This document shows positions 50,466 to 61,530 of a DNA stretch of 64,000 nt, piece by piece (within the stretch, counting starts at the first letter, position 1; every line of letters starts with the position of its first letter). Below the pieces are notes generated by a model. That model had not been told where the DNA came from. It searched no databases and saw only the letters and a program-made list of their open reading frames with translations. The stretch is from Ctena decussata. Lineage: Eukaryota > Mollusca > Bivalvia > Lucinida > Lucinidae. The stretch spans positions 50,445,087 through 50,509,086 of the forward strand of contig OZ022508.1 of the NCBI GenBank assembly GCA_963989385.1, read 5' to 3'. The position numbers were made by a program, and so were the translations under genes.

Positions 50466-52748
50466 TTTAGCCTACCCGAGGAGCTTATAAGATAGGCAGG
50501 CTCCGTCGTCCGCCGTCGCCGTTGTCGTCGTCCGTCCACAATTTCAAACGACTTCTCCTCTAAAACGGCTAGGCCAATTTTTACCAACTTTCATATAGTT
50601 TCCAGGGGTCTTAGGAACGAAAATTGTTCAAACGGTCCTGGTCACATGACCAACATGGCCGCCACGACCATATATGGTAAAAACCTTTTGAACTCTTCTT
50701 CTCCAGAACCAATAGGCCGATGGACTTGAGACTTGGTACATGATCGGGTACATGAGTACTACCAAGATTATAACATTGGGTTGACCTTGACCTTTTTACG
50801 GTAAGGTAAAATTTGCTTTCTAGTGCTTTTATATGGGAGAATGCTAGAACATCAGATTTCTTGGAACTTTTGAAGATTTTTGCTGAAAAAATTGTATGTA
50901 CAATTATCTAAATGAGAATATGAAAATTTATGAGTACAAGAGGTCAAGGGCATTATTTGACTTTTGACACTGGGCTCTCATATGTGGACAATTACAAACA
51001 TATCCACCAAAGTTACAGAGCCGATTGTAACCAAATTTGATATAGAGCCCCCCTAAATTTGAGGGAATGAAAATTTGTTTAAATGGTCCAGGTCACATGA
51101 CCAACATGGTCGCCATGCCTATATATTGTAAAAACCTTAAAAAAATCTTCTTCTTCAGAACTAATTGACCGATGGCCTTGAAACTTGGTATGTAGCATCG
51201 GGTACCTGAGTACTACCAAGATTATTCAAATTATGATCTTGGGTTGACTTTGACCTTTTCAACGGTAAGATCAGATATTTGAAAATGCTAAAAAAAAGAA
51301 GATTTCTTGGAAAGTTTTGAAGATCTCCTCAAAAGCCACAGGGCCAATTGTATTTCATATAGAGCTCCCAAAGGCTGAGGAAATGAAAAAAAAATTCAAA
51401 CGGACCAGGTCACATTACCAAAATGGCCGCCATGCCCATATAAGGTAAAACCTTTGGAAATCTTATATATTATATAGAGCCCCCAAAGGTTGAGGAAATG
51501 ATTTTTTTTCAAACGGTCCAGGTCACATGACCTAAATGGCCGCCATGCCCATATATGGTAAAACCATTAAAAATCTTCTTCTTCAGAACCAATTGACCGA
51601 TGGCCTTGAAACTTGGTATGTAGCATCGGGTACATGAGTACTACCAAAATTATTCAAATGAAGACCTTGGGCTGACCTTGACCTTTTCTACGGTCAGGTC
51701 AAATATTTGGAAATTCTAAAACACAAGATTTCATGGAAGTTTTGAAGAGTTTTGCCTAAAAATTGGTATATTGAGTCATCTTAATGAGAACATGAAGATT
51801 TGTGAGTATAGGAGGTCAATGACATTTTTTGACCTTTAACCCAAGACTCTAGTATTTTGACAGTTTCAAGCATCTCCTCAAAAGCCAAATTTCATATAGA
51901 GCCGCCAGGGGGCTGAGTGAATGAAAATTTGTTTAAACAGTCCTGGTCACATGACCAACATAGCTGCCATGCCCATATATGGTAAAAACATCTTAAAATT
52001 CTTCTCCAGAACCAATGACCTTGAAACTTTGTTTGTGGCATTGAGAACTCGCGTAATACCAAGATTGTTAAAATGATGACCTTGTGTTGACCTTGACTTT
52101 TTTTACGGCATGGTCAAATATGGGGAAATGCCGTTGCATAAGATTTCACAGAAATTATCGAAGATTTTGTCCTTAAAGTTGGTATATTCAAATATCTTAA
52201 TGAGTGCAATGAAGATTTGTTAGTACAAGAGGTCAAGGTCATTCTTTGACCTTTGACCCATGACTGTCATATTTTTAGAATTTCCAACATCTCCTTGAAA
52301 GCCACTAGGCCAATTGTAACCAAATTTCATATAGAGCTTTCGGGGACTTAGAGGACCAAAATTTGTTCAAATGGTCCAGGTCACATGATCAACATGCCTG
52401 TTTAAGGCTTAAAACGCCTTCCTCTCCAGAACCAATTGACCAATGGCCTTGAAATATGGTATGTAGCATTGAGTACTTGAGTACTACCAAGATTGTTTAA
52501 AAGAAGACCTTTGGTCGACCGTGACATTTTTATGGCATGGAAAGTTTTCAAGATTTTAGCATAAACTTCGCATATAAAGTCGTCTTAATAAGTATATGTA
52601 CATGAGGATTTATGAGTAGAAGAGGTCAAGGTCATTCTTTGACCGTTGACCCAGGACTCTCATATTTTGACAGTTTTAAACATCTCCTCAAATTCCACTG
52701 GACCATTTGTTCAGGTGAGCGATTCAGGGCCTCATGGCCCTCTTGTTA
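50466..52748 (+). mobile_element. 'TGACC' tandem-type element (copy G), full length about 2.3 kb
   Basis: The leader TTTAGCCTACCCGAGGAGCTTATAAGATAGGCAGG with CCGTCGTCCGCCGTCGCC opens it. CAGGTGAGCGATTCAGGGCCTCATGGCCCTCTTGTTA ends it at 52712-52748; AGGGCCTCATGGCCCT forms a terminal hairpin. The interior has about five units of 430-450 bp (GGCCGCC anchors near 50658, 51110, 51430, 51540, 51960). Units carry TCAAGGTCA (52233-52241) and DR1 TGACCTTTGACCC (52247-52259). It has no ORF; it is the best template for the family in this window. Confidence 0.7.
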
Positions 52749-53213
52749 TTGACTGGGCGTTGCTTATCTCTGACCTTACCTTGGACGAGTATATTTTCTA
52801 AAAAGGTATAATGCGGAAATAATTTTTATGCTCACTCGCGCAGAACAAAGCTCACCTTTACAAAAGGCACGGAATGATCGGAGATCGAACAACAATATTC
52901 TTTTTTTTTTTTCAACCCAGCATACAGACAGCGTCTAAACAACATTGTGACGACGTCGATGCGACGTTATGACATCGGAACAACCTTGTATACACGTCAA
53001 TAAAGCGTCATAACTTTGCATCGACGTTCCTCCGACGTCGTTTCGACGTAGTGTGCCTGTATGGAAACTGTTTATCATTTGCGATGACCGATAGCGTTTA
53101 CCGGGCATTTTTAATCTGCCATTTATGCGTAACAACTCATGAGCATGCTACTTTACCGATTTTTTCATGTGGACTGCTCGATTTTGACACTTAACAGCAC
53201 CGCCCAGTCAACG
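52749..53213. mobile_element. Possible MITE with TIR TTGACTGGGCG
   Basis: TTGACTGGGCGTTGCT at about 52749 is inverted as AGCACCGCCCAGTCAA at about 53200-53213. The interior has reiterated CGACGTCGATGCGACGTTATGACATCG and TGCATCGACGTTCCTCCGACGTCG, itself inverted. Borders provisional. Confidence 0.5.
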
Positions 53214-53339
53214 AAAGAAAATCGAGGAATACATTAAATAGAAAAAGGAAAAATATAGGCAATGATCAGGAATCAATTCAATCAAATCCCACATTTCGCT
53301 CTCAAAACCAATAGAGAAAGAAGCACATACACACAGAAA

Positions 53340-53930
53340 TTGACACAAGTTTAAGAAAGACACGCACAGTAAGCCGAATTAGCTACCCCAATAACAGCAT
53401 CAACATCTATATTTACTATATTTTTTTTTACTTTAATTACAAAACAAAACAAAACAGTAGGCAGACTGAGCAGCAATACAGGTGACCAAACCGCCAGAGA
53501 CCATAGACAAGCGGGCACAGCACAATATAACATCAAAGAACCGCAACAGAATTACCGCCTTGGAACGGTCAGCAAAAGATTACTTGGGGCTTAAACTAGT
53601 TTTACTAGGCCCAAACCTCGCCCTCTGCTTCTGCAGTGGTCAGACACAGTAAGTTATCTGTTTGGTATGCATGAAGGTTTCCTAACCTATCAACGAATCA
53701 TCACCGGAAACAAACAAATCACGGATAAGACCTATGATGAATCAGAGATGAGGACTCAGCGGAAATCACGTATTGCAACACCAGGAGACCCCTAGGAAGT
53801 CAGACAGCACCTATTTTGCACCACCGGAGCAAAAGAAAACTATCGGTTGTACCCCGAATAACCAAGCAATAGACATGGCAAACTCCGGCCTCAACCAGCT
53901 GAATTAAGTAGCTTTATGTCGGGCCCATCA
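53340..53930 (-). mobile_element. 3' tail of the minus-strand RT relic
   Basis: The minus strand carries CTGACCGTTCCAAGGCGGTA and TTTAAGCCCC as in the plus-strand copy at 871-1480. It lies directly downstream of the relic's last coding residues. Confidence 0.65.
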
Positions 53931-55410
53931 TTTAGCCTGATGCCTGACCAACCGGCGTGCAATTAAAGAGGGAAGCAAAGTTTTTAACCATAATTGGGTT
54001 AACCACTAAATATGCAGACTGTAGCATTACATTATTATATCCAATACGTTTGTAACGAACGATATTTTTTCTAAACTGATCAGAAAAATCAGACTTACCT
54101 ACAATTTTTTTGAATTTATAGACTAAGTCACCATAAAATTCTGGTTCCGATAGGCCCTGTTGCAAAAGACTTTTTAATCCGACATTAAATTTAGAAACCA
54201 ATTCATATGTCGGCGAAAGAATTTTGAAAATGGTTTTCGAAGTTTATGACATCTATAGACCTGTTGGAGAAGCTGAGCAAATGAAATTTTATTACGAGCA
54301 TTGAAGTCAGTCACATGACACTCTATCAGACCGAATAAGTTGAGAAATGTAAACGTAAGAGGTAGAATGGGGAACATCACCATCCAATAATGGAAAATTT
54401 ACTTCGTCAAAATTAAAGTCATCGCGTTTATCATAAAGGATGAAACAAGTCATTTAAAACAGATAAATGTTAATCCAAAAATGGGGCTTCAGTATCGGTT
54501 GCATTAGCTTTGTTTAACTGCAGCCCAGGTGGATAAATTTGATTCACCATGCCTTCAAAGTAAGGATTGTCAATATTTAAAAGACCATCTAGATATCTAG
54601 ATGTAGAGTTAAAATCTTCATTAATTTCAGATTGTTTATCATTAGAAAGAGAAGCCATAAAATCTCTTTCATAGCAAAATAAAAACAAATCCGCTACAAG
54701 AGGAGTATAATTAGTACCCATCAGAATACCAACAATTTGTCTGTATAACTAAGTACCAAATCTAATGTAAATATTATCTAAATGGTAAGTTAATGCTTCA
54801 CACATATTTTGACATGAACAAAGTTTATATTGTTCTTGCTGTTCAGAAGTAAAGAAAGCGTTTCTTTCGTTACAGGCAAGAAAAGGCGAACCTTCCCTTT
54901 GGAAGATCCATTCATTAAATCTATAATTTTTTCCTTGATCAAATTATGTGGAAAGTAGTATAGAGTGTTGAGAAACTGGTCGCATGGAACTCTCTCAACT
55001 TCAATTTATTAATTACCTCACCAGAATTTTTAAAAGACCAAAAACAATTTTTACCTGAACTTTCATAAACTTTTTCACAGTACCTCGTGACATGGTTTTT
55101 TACAGCAGTGGGGCAAGAGGTTAATAATTTAGAAAGTTCAGTTGTAGTACAAGAACTAGAATTGGCAATAAATCGTGCTTTAGACGATTTTTATTAAGAT
55201 TTGGTAACCAATACATCGTAGGAAACCTATCTTGGCGTTCCTTAACATTGACAGAAAACTTATGGGGTAAATGGCTACAGTGTCCTTTAACTACAGAACT
55301 CTCTTCTTTAGATGTCTCTTTGTAGGCCCGTGTACCTACAAGGTCCTAGTTTAAGGTGGAATAGGGCAAAACCTTTCAGTTTTCGTTTAAAAAGAACAAC
55401 GATCAAGTTC
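53931..55410 (-). pseudogene. Reverse-transcriptase relic, C-terminal two thirds
   Basis: In order on the minus strand: EALTYHLDNIYIRFGT (stop within), LYRQIVGILMGTNYTPLVAD, LFLFCYERDFMASLSNDKQS, then TSRYLDGLLNIDNPYFEGMV, TEAPFLD, FARAQLLQQVYRCHKLRKPF-like segments, LSEPEFYGDLVYKFKKIVG, DFSDQFRKNIVRYKRIGYNN and NFASLFNCTPVGQASG. The catalytic YLDD has become YLDG, and several frameshifts and stops occur (for example at 54760 and 54400). The protein is dead. It is the same family as 170-870, but with more of the RT kept. It is separated from its N-terminal part (57430-58560) by two younger insertions. Confidence 0.75.
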
Positions 55411-56790
55411 AGCACTTTCTAAAATTACAGTTTCTTTTAAGTGTGAAACAAACAGTTCGTTTTCTATGACGTCATGAAAAAGTGAGGGTTTGACGTGTTA
55501 TTTATATATGATTTTCGCATTTGTCTTGCTGGCCGTAAAGATATTGCAATAAATTTTATACCAAAGTGCGAGCCGTCAAGAGGCCTTTAAAGATATGTTA
55601 TTACTTTTTTTCAATTATTTCCGCAATTTGTGTTGATTTAGGCAAATATGACCTTTCATTAGCTATCGAACATTGCTTAATTTTACAAAAACGCTTAAAT
55701 ATAGAAAAAAACGTCTCCGAAAAATATATCTGACATTTTGATGTGTTTTGATGAAATATGTTGACATGGAATTTTTTAAATAATTTCAAGTTTTCTCCTT
55801 GCAAATTCTTCACAAAGTATATTTGTTTAACTATACCCCCTGTTCCGATGACGTCGTTTCTTTCAACGTCAAAGAGAGATTATTCCTAGGAATGTTTTCC
55901 AGTTTACGTTTTGTTTCTAGTGATACGTTTATGATATCTTTTAGAGAATATAGCCTCACGAAAAACGAAAATACTGAATTAATGTCTTATTCCGTCTTCC
56001 AGGGAGGAAAATTTCAATGCATCAGGGGTTCATTTTTGCCATGATATATATTTTGCGTAACGTGACGTCTCGTTAATTGAACTCTTACGAATCGCGTATT
56101 TCGCGACGTCAATTACTTCCAAAAACAGCAAAACCGGGAAAATGAACCCCTGATCTGTTTGAACTCTTCTGTCTAGAAAATGAAATGAGATATTTCTCAA
56201 ATTTTTTCGTTTTTCATTTTCGTAGGTTTTCTAGACTAACTCGACGTTGCTTTATGGGAATTAAAAGATATGTTGGAAACCGCTCTTAGCGCCTAACTTA
56301 GTTTGACGTTAAAAAATCGACTTTATTTTAACAGGGGGTATGGTTTGAAAAATATACTTTGAGAAATATTTACACTGTAAAATTTTAATATTCTTTCATC
56401 AATATTCCAACTTAACATTTCATTAAAACATATCAAAATTTGAGATATATTTTTCGGAGACTTTTTTCTCTATTTAAATTTTTACGTGAAAAAGGCGAAA
56501 TTTCAACAGCTTATGAAAATTAATGTTTGCGTCAATTTACTCGTAGTGCGTAGAGATTTCGCAGAAAGTATAGCATAGCTATACTTGATGGCACGTAATT
56601 TGGTATGGAATTTATTTCAATACCTCAACGGACTGCAGAGCAATGTCGATTTATGCAGATATCTGAGAGACATAAATTTTGCGTAAAAAACGTCAGACCA
56701 TCATATTTTCACGACGTCATTGAAATAGGAATTGTTTATTTCACGTTCAAAAGAAAGTCATTTGGTGAGTCACAAATAAATGAAGTTTTT
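55411..56790. mobile_element. Long-TIR (foldback-like) DNA element in the RT relic, about 1.4 kb
   Basis: The left arm from about 55420 (TTTCTTTTAAGTGTGAAACAAACAG, TATGACGTCATGAAAAAGTG, GTCTCCGAAAAATATATCTG, CTATACCCCCTGTT at 55834-55847) is inverted as AACAGGGGGTATGG at 56330, ATATATTTTTCGGAGAC near 56445, TTTTCACGACGTCATTGA near 56707 and TTTCACGTTCAAAAGAAAG near 56740. Arms are about 450 bp, imperfect, around a 470-bp centre. Small open frames inside show no transposase motif. It interrupts the RT relic. Confidence 0.65.
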
Positions 56791-56815
56791 GATAATAAAA
56801 TGTTTGACTAGAAAA

Positions 56816-57378
56816 CTATGGTGGCTGGTTTGTGCCATTTCGTCTTTTCGTCTTGTCGTCGCGAAAAGACGCCAGGCGAAAAGACACCATGCGAAAAGAC
56901 GAAAAGACGAAAAAACGCCATGCGAAAAGACGAAAAGACGAAATAACGCCATGCGAAAAGACGAAAAGACGAAACCCGCCACGCGAAAAGACGAAATTTC
57001 AGCGCGAAAAGACGAAAAATGCCATGCGAAAAGACGCCGTTTGAAACTCTTTTTTTGTCGTCTTTTCGCGTGGCATCGTTTCGTCTTTTCGCCTGGCGTC
57101 TTTTCGTCTTTCCGCATGGCGTTATTTCGTCTTTTCGTCTTTTCGCGTGGCGTTATTTCGTCTTTTCGTCTTTTCGCATGGCGTTATTTCGTCTTTTCGT
57201 CTTTTCGCGTGGCGTTTTTTCGTCTTTGCGTCTTTTCGCGTGGCGTTTTTTCGTCTTTTCGTCTTTTCGCGTGGCGTTATTATGTCTTTTCGCCGCGAAA
57301 AAAACGCCATGCGAAAAGACGAAATAACGCCACACGAAAAGACGCCATGCGAAAAGACGAAATAACGACACATAAATA
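56816..57378. mobile_element. Foldback of GAAAAGACG minisatellite, copy 1
   Basis: Opens CTATGGTGGCTGGTTTGTGCC-ATTTCGTCTTTTCG. The next part is dozens of 'CGAAAAGACGAAATAACGCCATG' type units (18 to 27 bp), first in one orientation (56870-57045), then the inverse (57055-57295), then the first again (57295-57365). It can fold into long hairpins. A 217-codon open frame through it (56780-57433) is an artefact of the repeat. Paralogue at 61961-62935 shares the opening sequence. Confidence 0.8.
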
Positions 57379-57429
57379 CCCTGTTATTGATAACTGTATT
57401 GATATCATATACTTAGACAGTTTGTCTGA

Positions 57430-58560
57430 GTAAACTGTGAAGACTCATATTAGACTACTTCAAACACAGATCCTGATGCAGCCTGATCATGTTCGCACTG
57501 AAATGTTATTTGATGTTCTTTTTCGACGTATAAGAATTATAAGGATGTTCTTTTTCGACGTATAAGAATTATAAGGATAGACTAAGACTTTCTATGAAAT
57601 TCTTGGATACCTCGCTGTAGATGTCGAAAAGTAGATTTTAGGGGGTAAAAAGGTGAATGTTTTGCGAGTAAAATTTTATACGTTTATCTACTATATTGAA
57701 GATGCTAACTTTCCATGCCTTTAAGGCATGAGGCTGAACATACTCCCGTTTACACCCTTGATCACAGAACTTATTTAATGCAGATGCTATTTCTTCCCTA
57801 CATTTTTTTTAATCAATGCGAGAAGGAAATCTGTATTTAGGACCCTTAGAATCTATGTAACGAATTCTTGAATCTGAAATGGTTTTTAAATTTCAAGTTA
57901 TAACATGACCAGCTCCCGGAAAAATAAATCTAGAATCTTTACCGTCTCATGACTCAGGGCTGTTAGCATGAATGTCAAGATCTGAAACAAGTTGATTGAA
58001 ATTAAATGTAGTGTTTCGAATGGGTTTATTATATTTATAACAAATTATTGGTGGTTCAGAATTTCGGAAATATGAAGGTATAGATGAAGTGACGGATCTA
58101 TCCTAAAAGATTCTATGTAGGTCAATAAATTCAATTCCTTTATTTATAAAAGAAATTTTATGAACTATCTTTTGTGATTTGTTTCAGAATCGACTGATGG
58201 ACGAAGAGCATGTTGGCTGTAACATCTAGTCAAGTGCGCTGCATACATGATCTCTATCGTAGAATTTATTTGCCTCAGTATCTAAAACACGTAATACGGA
58301 AATAGGTAGAGAGCCCTAAAACGACAGCACAAGGTGTCTATCGTTTTCCTTTAAATCCTTCGACAAATCCTTAAGTAAAGTAGTTGTTCGTTTAATCACG
58401 CGCATTTTTCGTAAATAATTTCCATTATATTTTAAACCATGAGACCTAGATGTACGTTTCTCGAATTCCAATAGGGAAAATACTTCAAAAACAGGCTGGG
58501 TTAAGAGCCGAAAGAAGCACCACAGAACAGATCTTCAACCTTAGAATCCTACAGTCGTTT
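57430..58560 (-). pseudogene. N-terminal part of the RT relic
   Basis: The minus strand gives segments such as KFYDRDHVCSA, FINKGIEFIDLHRIF, NSEPPIICYKYNKPIRNTTF, NFNQLVSDLDIHANSPES, KDSRFIFPGAGHVIT and DSRIRYIDSKGPKYRFPSRI, broken by stops. I recognise these as the usual N-terminal region of the same retroelement family. The order fits 53931-55410 continuing downstream once the two insertions are removed. A 33-bp direct duplication (GATGTTCTTTTTCGACGTA) lies at 57509-57575. Confidence 0.6.
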
Positions 58561-58599
58561 GACCTATTTGCGATCGTGTGGTACAGTAAAAATTGTCAT

Positions 58600-59997
58600 T
58601 TATTTTTGCCGCACCTGCTTTAGCAAGGTGCGATATAGGCGTCCGGTTTTTCGTCCGTCCGTCCGTCCATTCACAATTTACGTCGACCCTAGCATTTTAG
58701 TCCATTCAAAAGTATACTTATTCTCTGAAACCGCTGCATTCATGGTTCTCAAATTTCACATACAGCATGATCAGACTGCTGGGCTTCAGAATGGATCAGC
58801 CGGATCAAGAATCCAAGATGGCAAAACCAATAAAATCATATTTTTCTCCAGAGTCACTGGGTATATTTGGCTGAAATTTTGTAAGAAGCATATGTGGGAC
58901 CTTTATTCAGAATTATAAAAATGAAAAAATTCTTTAGCGGAATTAGGTCACAGTGACCTTACGGACTTAGGTCACAGTGACCTTACAGTGACCTAGAATA
59001 ATTTACGTCATTTATGACCATTCAAATGACTTATTCTCTGAAAGCACTGCATGCAAATTTCACTTGCAGCATGATCAGACTGCTGGGCTTTAGAAAAGTA
59101 AAATTCAGCCGGGTCGAGAATCCTAGACGGTCGCCATTACTAAAAATAGCAAAAATAGTAAAATCATTTTTTCTCCAGAACCACTTTGTATATTTTGTGT
59201 AAAGCATTGGTTGTCAGAATTATCAAAAACAAAAAAAACTGTAGCAGAATTAGGTCACAGTGACCTTTCGTCCACCCTAGACTAATTTATGTCGACCCTA
59301 CCATTTAAGTCAGCATCTAAGTCCGTTCAAATGACTTATTTTCTGAAACCATGGTCCTCAAACTTTACAAGCAGCAGGCTTCGGAATGATAAAATTCAGC
59401 TGGGTCAAGAATCCAAGATGGCCACTGTTACTAAAAATAGCAAAACCAACAAAATCAACTTTATTGAAGAACCACGTTCTATTTTGGCTGAAATTTTGCA
59501 TGAAGCATTTGTGGGACCTTGGTTTTCAGAATTATTGAAATGACCAAAATCTGTAGCAGAGTTAGATCACAGTGACCTACTTTCTATTTACGAATCTAGT
59601 TTTGCTAAAATGCCAATATCTCAAAAATGCTTATCAGATATCAGTCAAGTTGAGCCAGAATGATCCAAAAATGGAATTCTTTCAAATCTATGTGAGTGGG
59701 CAGTCCAAGATAGCCATTGGCTGCTGTTACTGAAAACAGCAAAAACGTGAAAATGACAATTCTCCAGAACCTCTGAATGAATTTGGACAAAGTTAGTGTT
59801 AGAATGATCCTCGCATGAAACTATTTCAAATGTTTGCAAATCGATCAAAACGGCTGCCATTCGCCGTAACTAAAAATAGGAAAAGTATGAAATGGACAAT
59901 CCTAATGGGTTTTGACCAAATATGTTTCAAACTGATGCTTTCATTGAGCTTTTAATGTGTAGGCAAGTGAGACACAGGATTCCGCGGAATTCTTGTT
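58600..59997 (+). mobile_element. Leader-type tandem element (copy I) with ERE palindromes
   Basis: The leader GCCGCACCTGCTTTAGCAAGGTGCGATA plus TCCGTCCGTCCGTCCATTC opens it. GCAAGTGAGACACAGGATTCCGCGGAATTCTTGTT closes it (GATTCCGCGGAATT is a terminal hairpin). About four units of 280-300 bp contain 'AGTCCATTCAAATGACTTATTCTCTGAAA', 'GCTGGGCTTCAGAATG', 'ATCCAAGATGGCCAC' and 'TTAGGTCACAGTGACCTT'. Non-coding. Confidence 0.6.
58945..58983. promoter_or_regulatory. Two perfect estrogen-response-element palindromes
   Basis: AGGTCACAGTGACCT at 58945-58959 and again at 58969-58983 match the IR3 consensus AGGTCA-n3-TGACCT exactly; a half site TGACCT follows at 58988. A third perfect copy is at 59252-59266 and a one-mismatch copy (AGATCACAGTGACCT) at 59564-59578. 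All lie in the tandem units of one transposon. Binding is untested. Confidence 0.7.
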
Positions 59998-60107
59998 TTA
60001 TTTCTCTATACCAGAAAATACCTTAAAGCTTCTTCTCTAAGGCATGTTGTTTTCGTGCAGATATTATTTAAAAATCCCAAAGAAATATTATGATAACCTA
60101 CCATAGT

Positions 60108-60526
60108 CTTTTAGCCTATTCCGGCGGACTTTTTTCAGTTTCGGCGCACCAGTATATTGTCATACCGTGAATGTAACACCTCGGGCTCCGAAACGGCAGC
60201 CTGTTTGGTTATAACTAACCCATTGAAAGATAACTCTATGCAAAATGCAGCTGTTTGATATCAAGATTATTCGAGACAACAAATTATGCATAGCCCTATA
60301 CCGAAAAATTAATTCAGTCACTTAGTGTTCCGAAAACGTAATGCTCAACGTTGTTGCATTGAATTCAGTAACCAAAGGACACCAAAATTATTAAATAATA
60401 ACACCAAATGGTCTTTCACTTTAAATTCACCTCGAATATACTAATGTACGTGGCCAGAGTGCCACTGGGCACCTTGGAAATAAATTTCCGTGAAAGCAAA
60501 ATATCTATCCGCCGGAATAGGCTAAA
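60108..60526. mobile_element. MITE with 19-bp perfect TIRs, about 415 bp
   Basis: TTTAGCCTATTCCGGCGGA at 60110-60128 is exactly inverted at 60508-60526. No transposase and no long ORF. The target duplication is not clear. Confidence 0.75.
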
Positions 60527-60889
60527 TAGGCTAATGAGTCATAAATTGGAATAAACAAAGCAAACATTTTTATTTGCCTTTGGCATGTATCAGCACAGAT
60601 TCCTTATAGAATGAGAAATCGAGATATTTATAGTTTCTGTATACATAGATATAATCCTGACCGTTTTTTCACAACTGGCCTAAAAACACGTCCAAAATAT
60701 ATTGCTAAATATGCATTGTTTACCAGTTTCAGACCCAGTTTTCAGTTCCTTTAATATAGAAACGAACTCATTACTATATGTGACTTTGATCAGTAAGTGT
60801 TAACAAGAATGTCCATAAACAGATTTTGCAGAAACCTTGTTTAACGCCGGAGATATAATCGAAACTCTTCGGAAGAGGCAGTGCATCGG
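60527..60889. other. No recognisable feature
   Basis: AT-rich spacer upstream of the LINE relic. Nothing coding or repeated was matched. Confidence 0.3.
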
Positions 60890-61530
60890 AATAGGTCAAA
60901 CAACTGTATGTGAAAAGTACCTTCAACAGCAGCAAAATTTGTTACTAATAGATTTCTTGTCTACATAGATTTCAAAAAGGTTTTGGCAGGGAATGGCATG
61001 CAGCCCTATGGGCCACCATGCAGAAGTACAATATCAATGTATTTCAGGCCATTGAGCACCTCTATGACAAGGCTAAATATAAGTGCAGCTCAGATGCACG
61101 GCAGCGCAGGAGAATGGATCAGAACAACAGCTGGAGTTAGGCAAGGATGCCTTCTCTCACCAACTCTCCTTTTTTTTCCTTAAAAGGGTTTTGTCTGATA
61201 CTCTGACACGATGGAAAGTTTAGCATAGGCGGCAGACATATCACCAATCTGCGGTTGGCCGATGACATCGACGCTCTTGCAAGCTGAGAGCAGGAGCTAG
61301 AAGTCATAGTTGAGAGTCTAGACAAAACCAGAACAGGTATAAAATGGATATAAATGCTGAGAAGACCAAGCTAATGACAAACATCGCCATTGGCAACCAA
61401 AGTCAGATCAAGGTTAAAAAAACAGACGCTTGGAACAGTTACAAGCTTAAAGTACGGTGGAGCCATTGCCTCAGATGAAGGCACACAACCGGAGTTCTTT
61501 CAATGATTACAGCTCTGACAAAGCTGAAGC
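60890..61530 (+). pseudogene. Non-LTR retrotransposon (LINE) RT relic, part 1
   Basis: Frames give YIDFKK, EWHAALWATMQKYNIN, FQAIEHLYDKA, AGEWIRTTAGVRQGCLLSPT (RT motif B region) and, after a frameshift, NLRLADDIDALA (catalytic DD, at about 61248-61285), EKTKLMTN and TALTKLK. Stops and frameshifts (61170-61200, 61285) kill it. It resembles the RTE/BovB-like LINEs common in molluscs; clade assignment is from memory of the motif style, not a search. It resumes at 61857 and 62937. Confidence 0.75.

Noticed and set aside
56780..57433. A 217-codon open frame rich in FRLFAWR and KRRKDEK repeats
   Set aside because: It runs through the GAAAAGACG foldback array; the same array is open in several frames and on both strands, so the protein is a by-product of an 18-27-bp repeat without stops.
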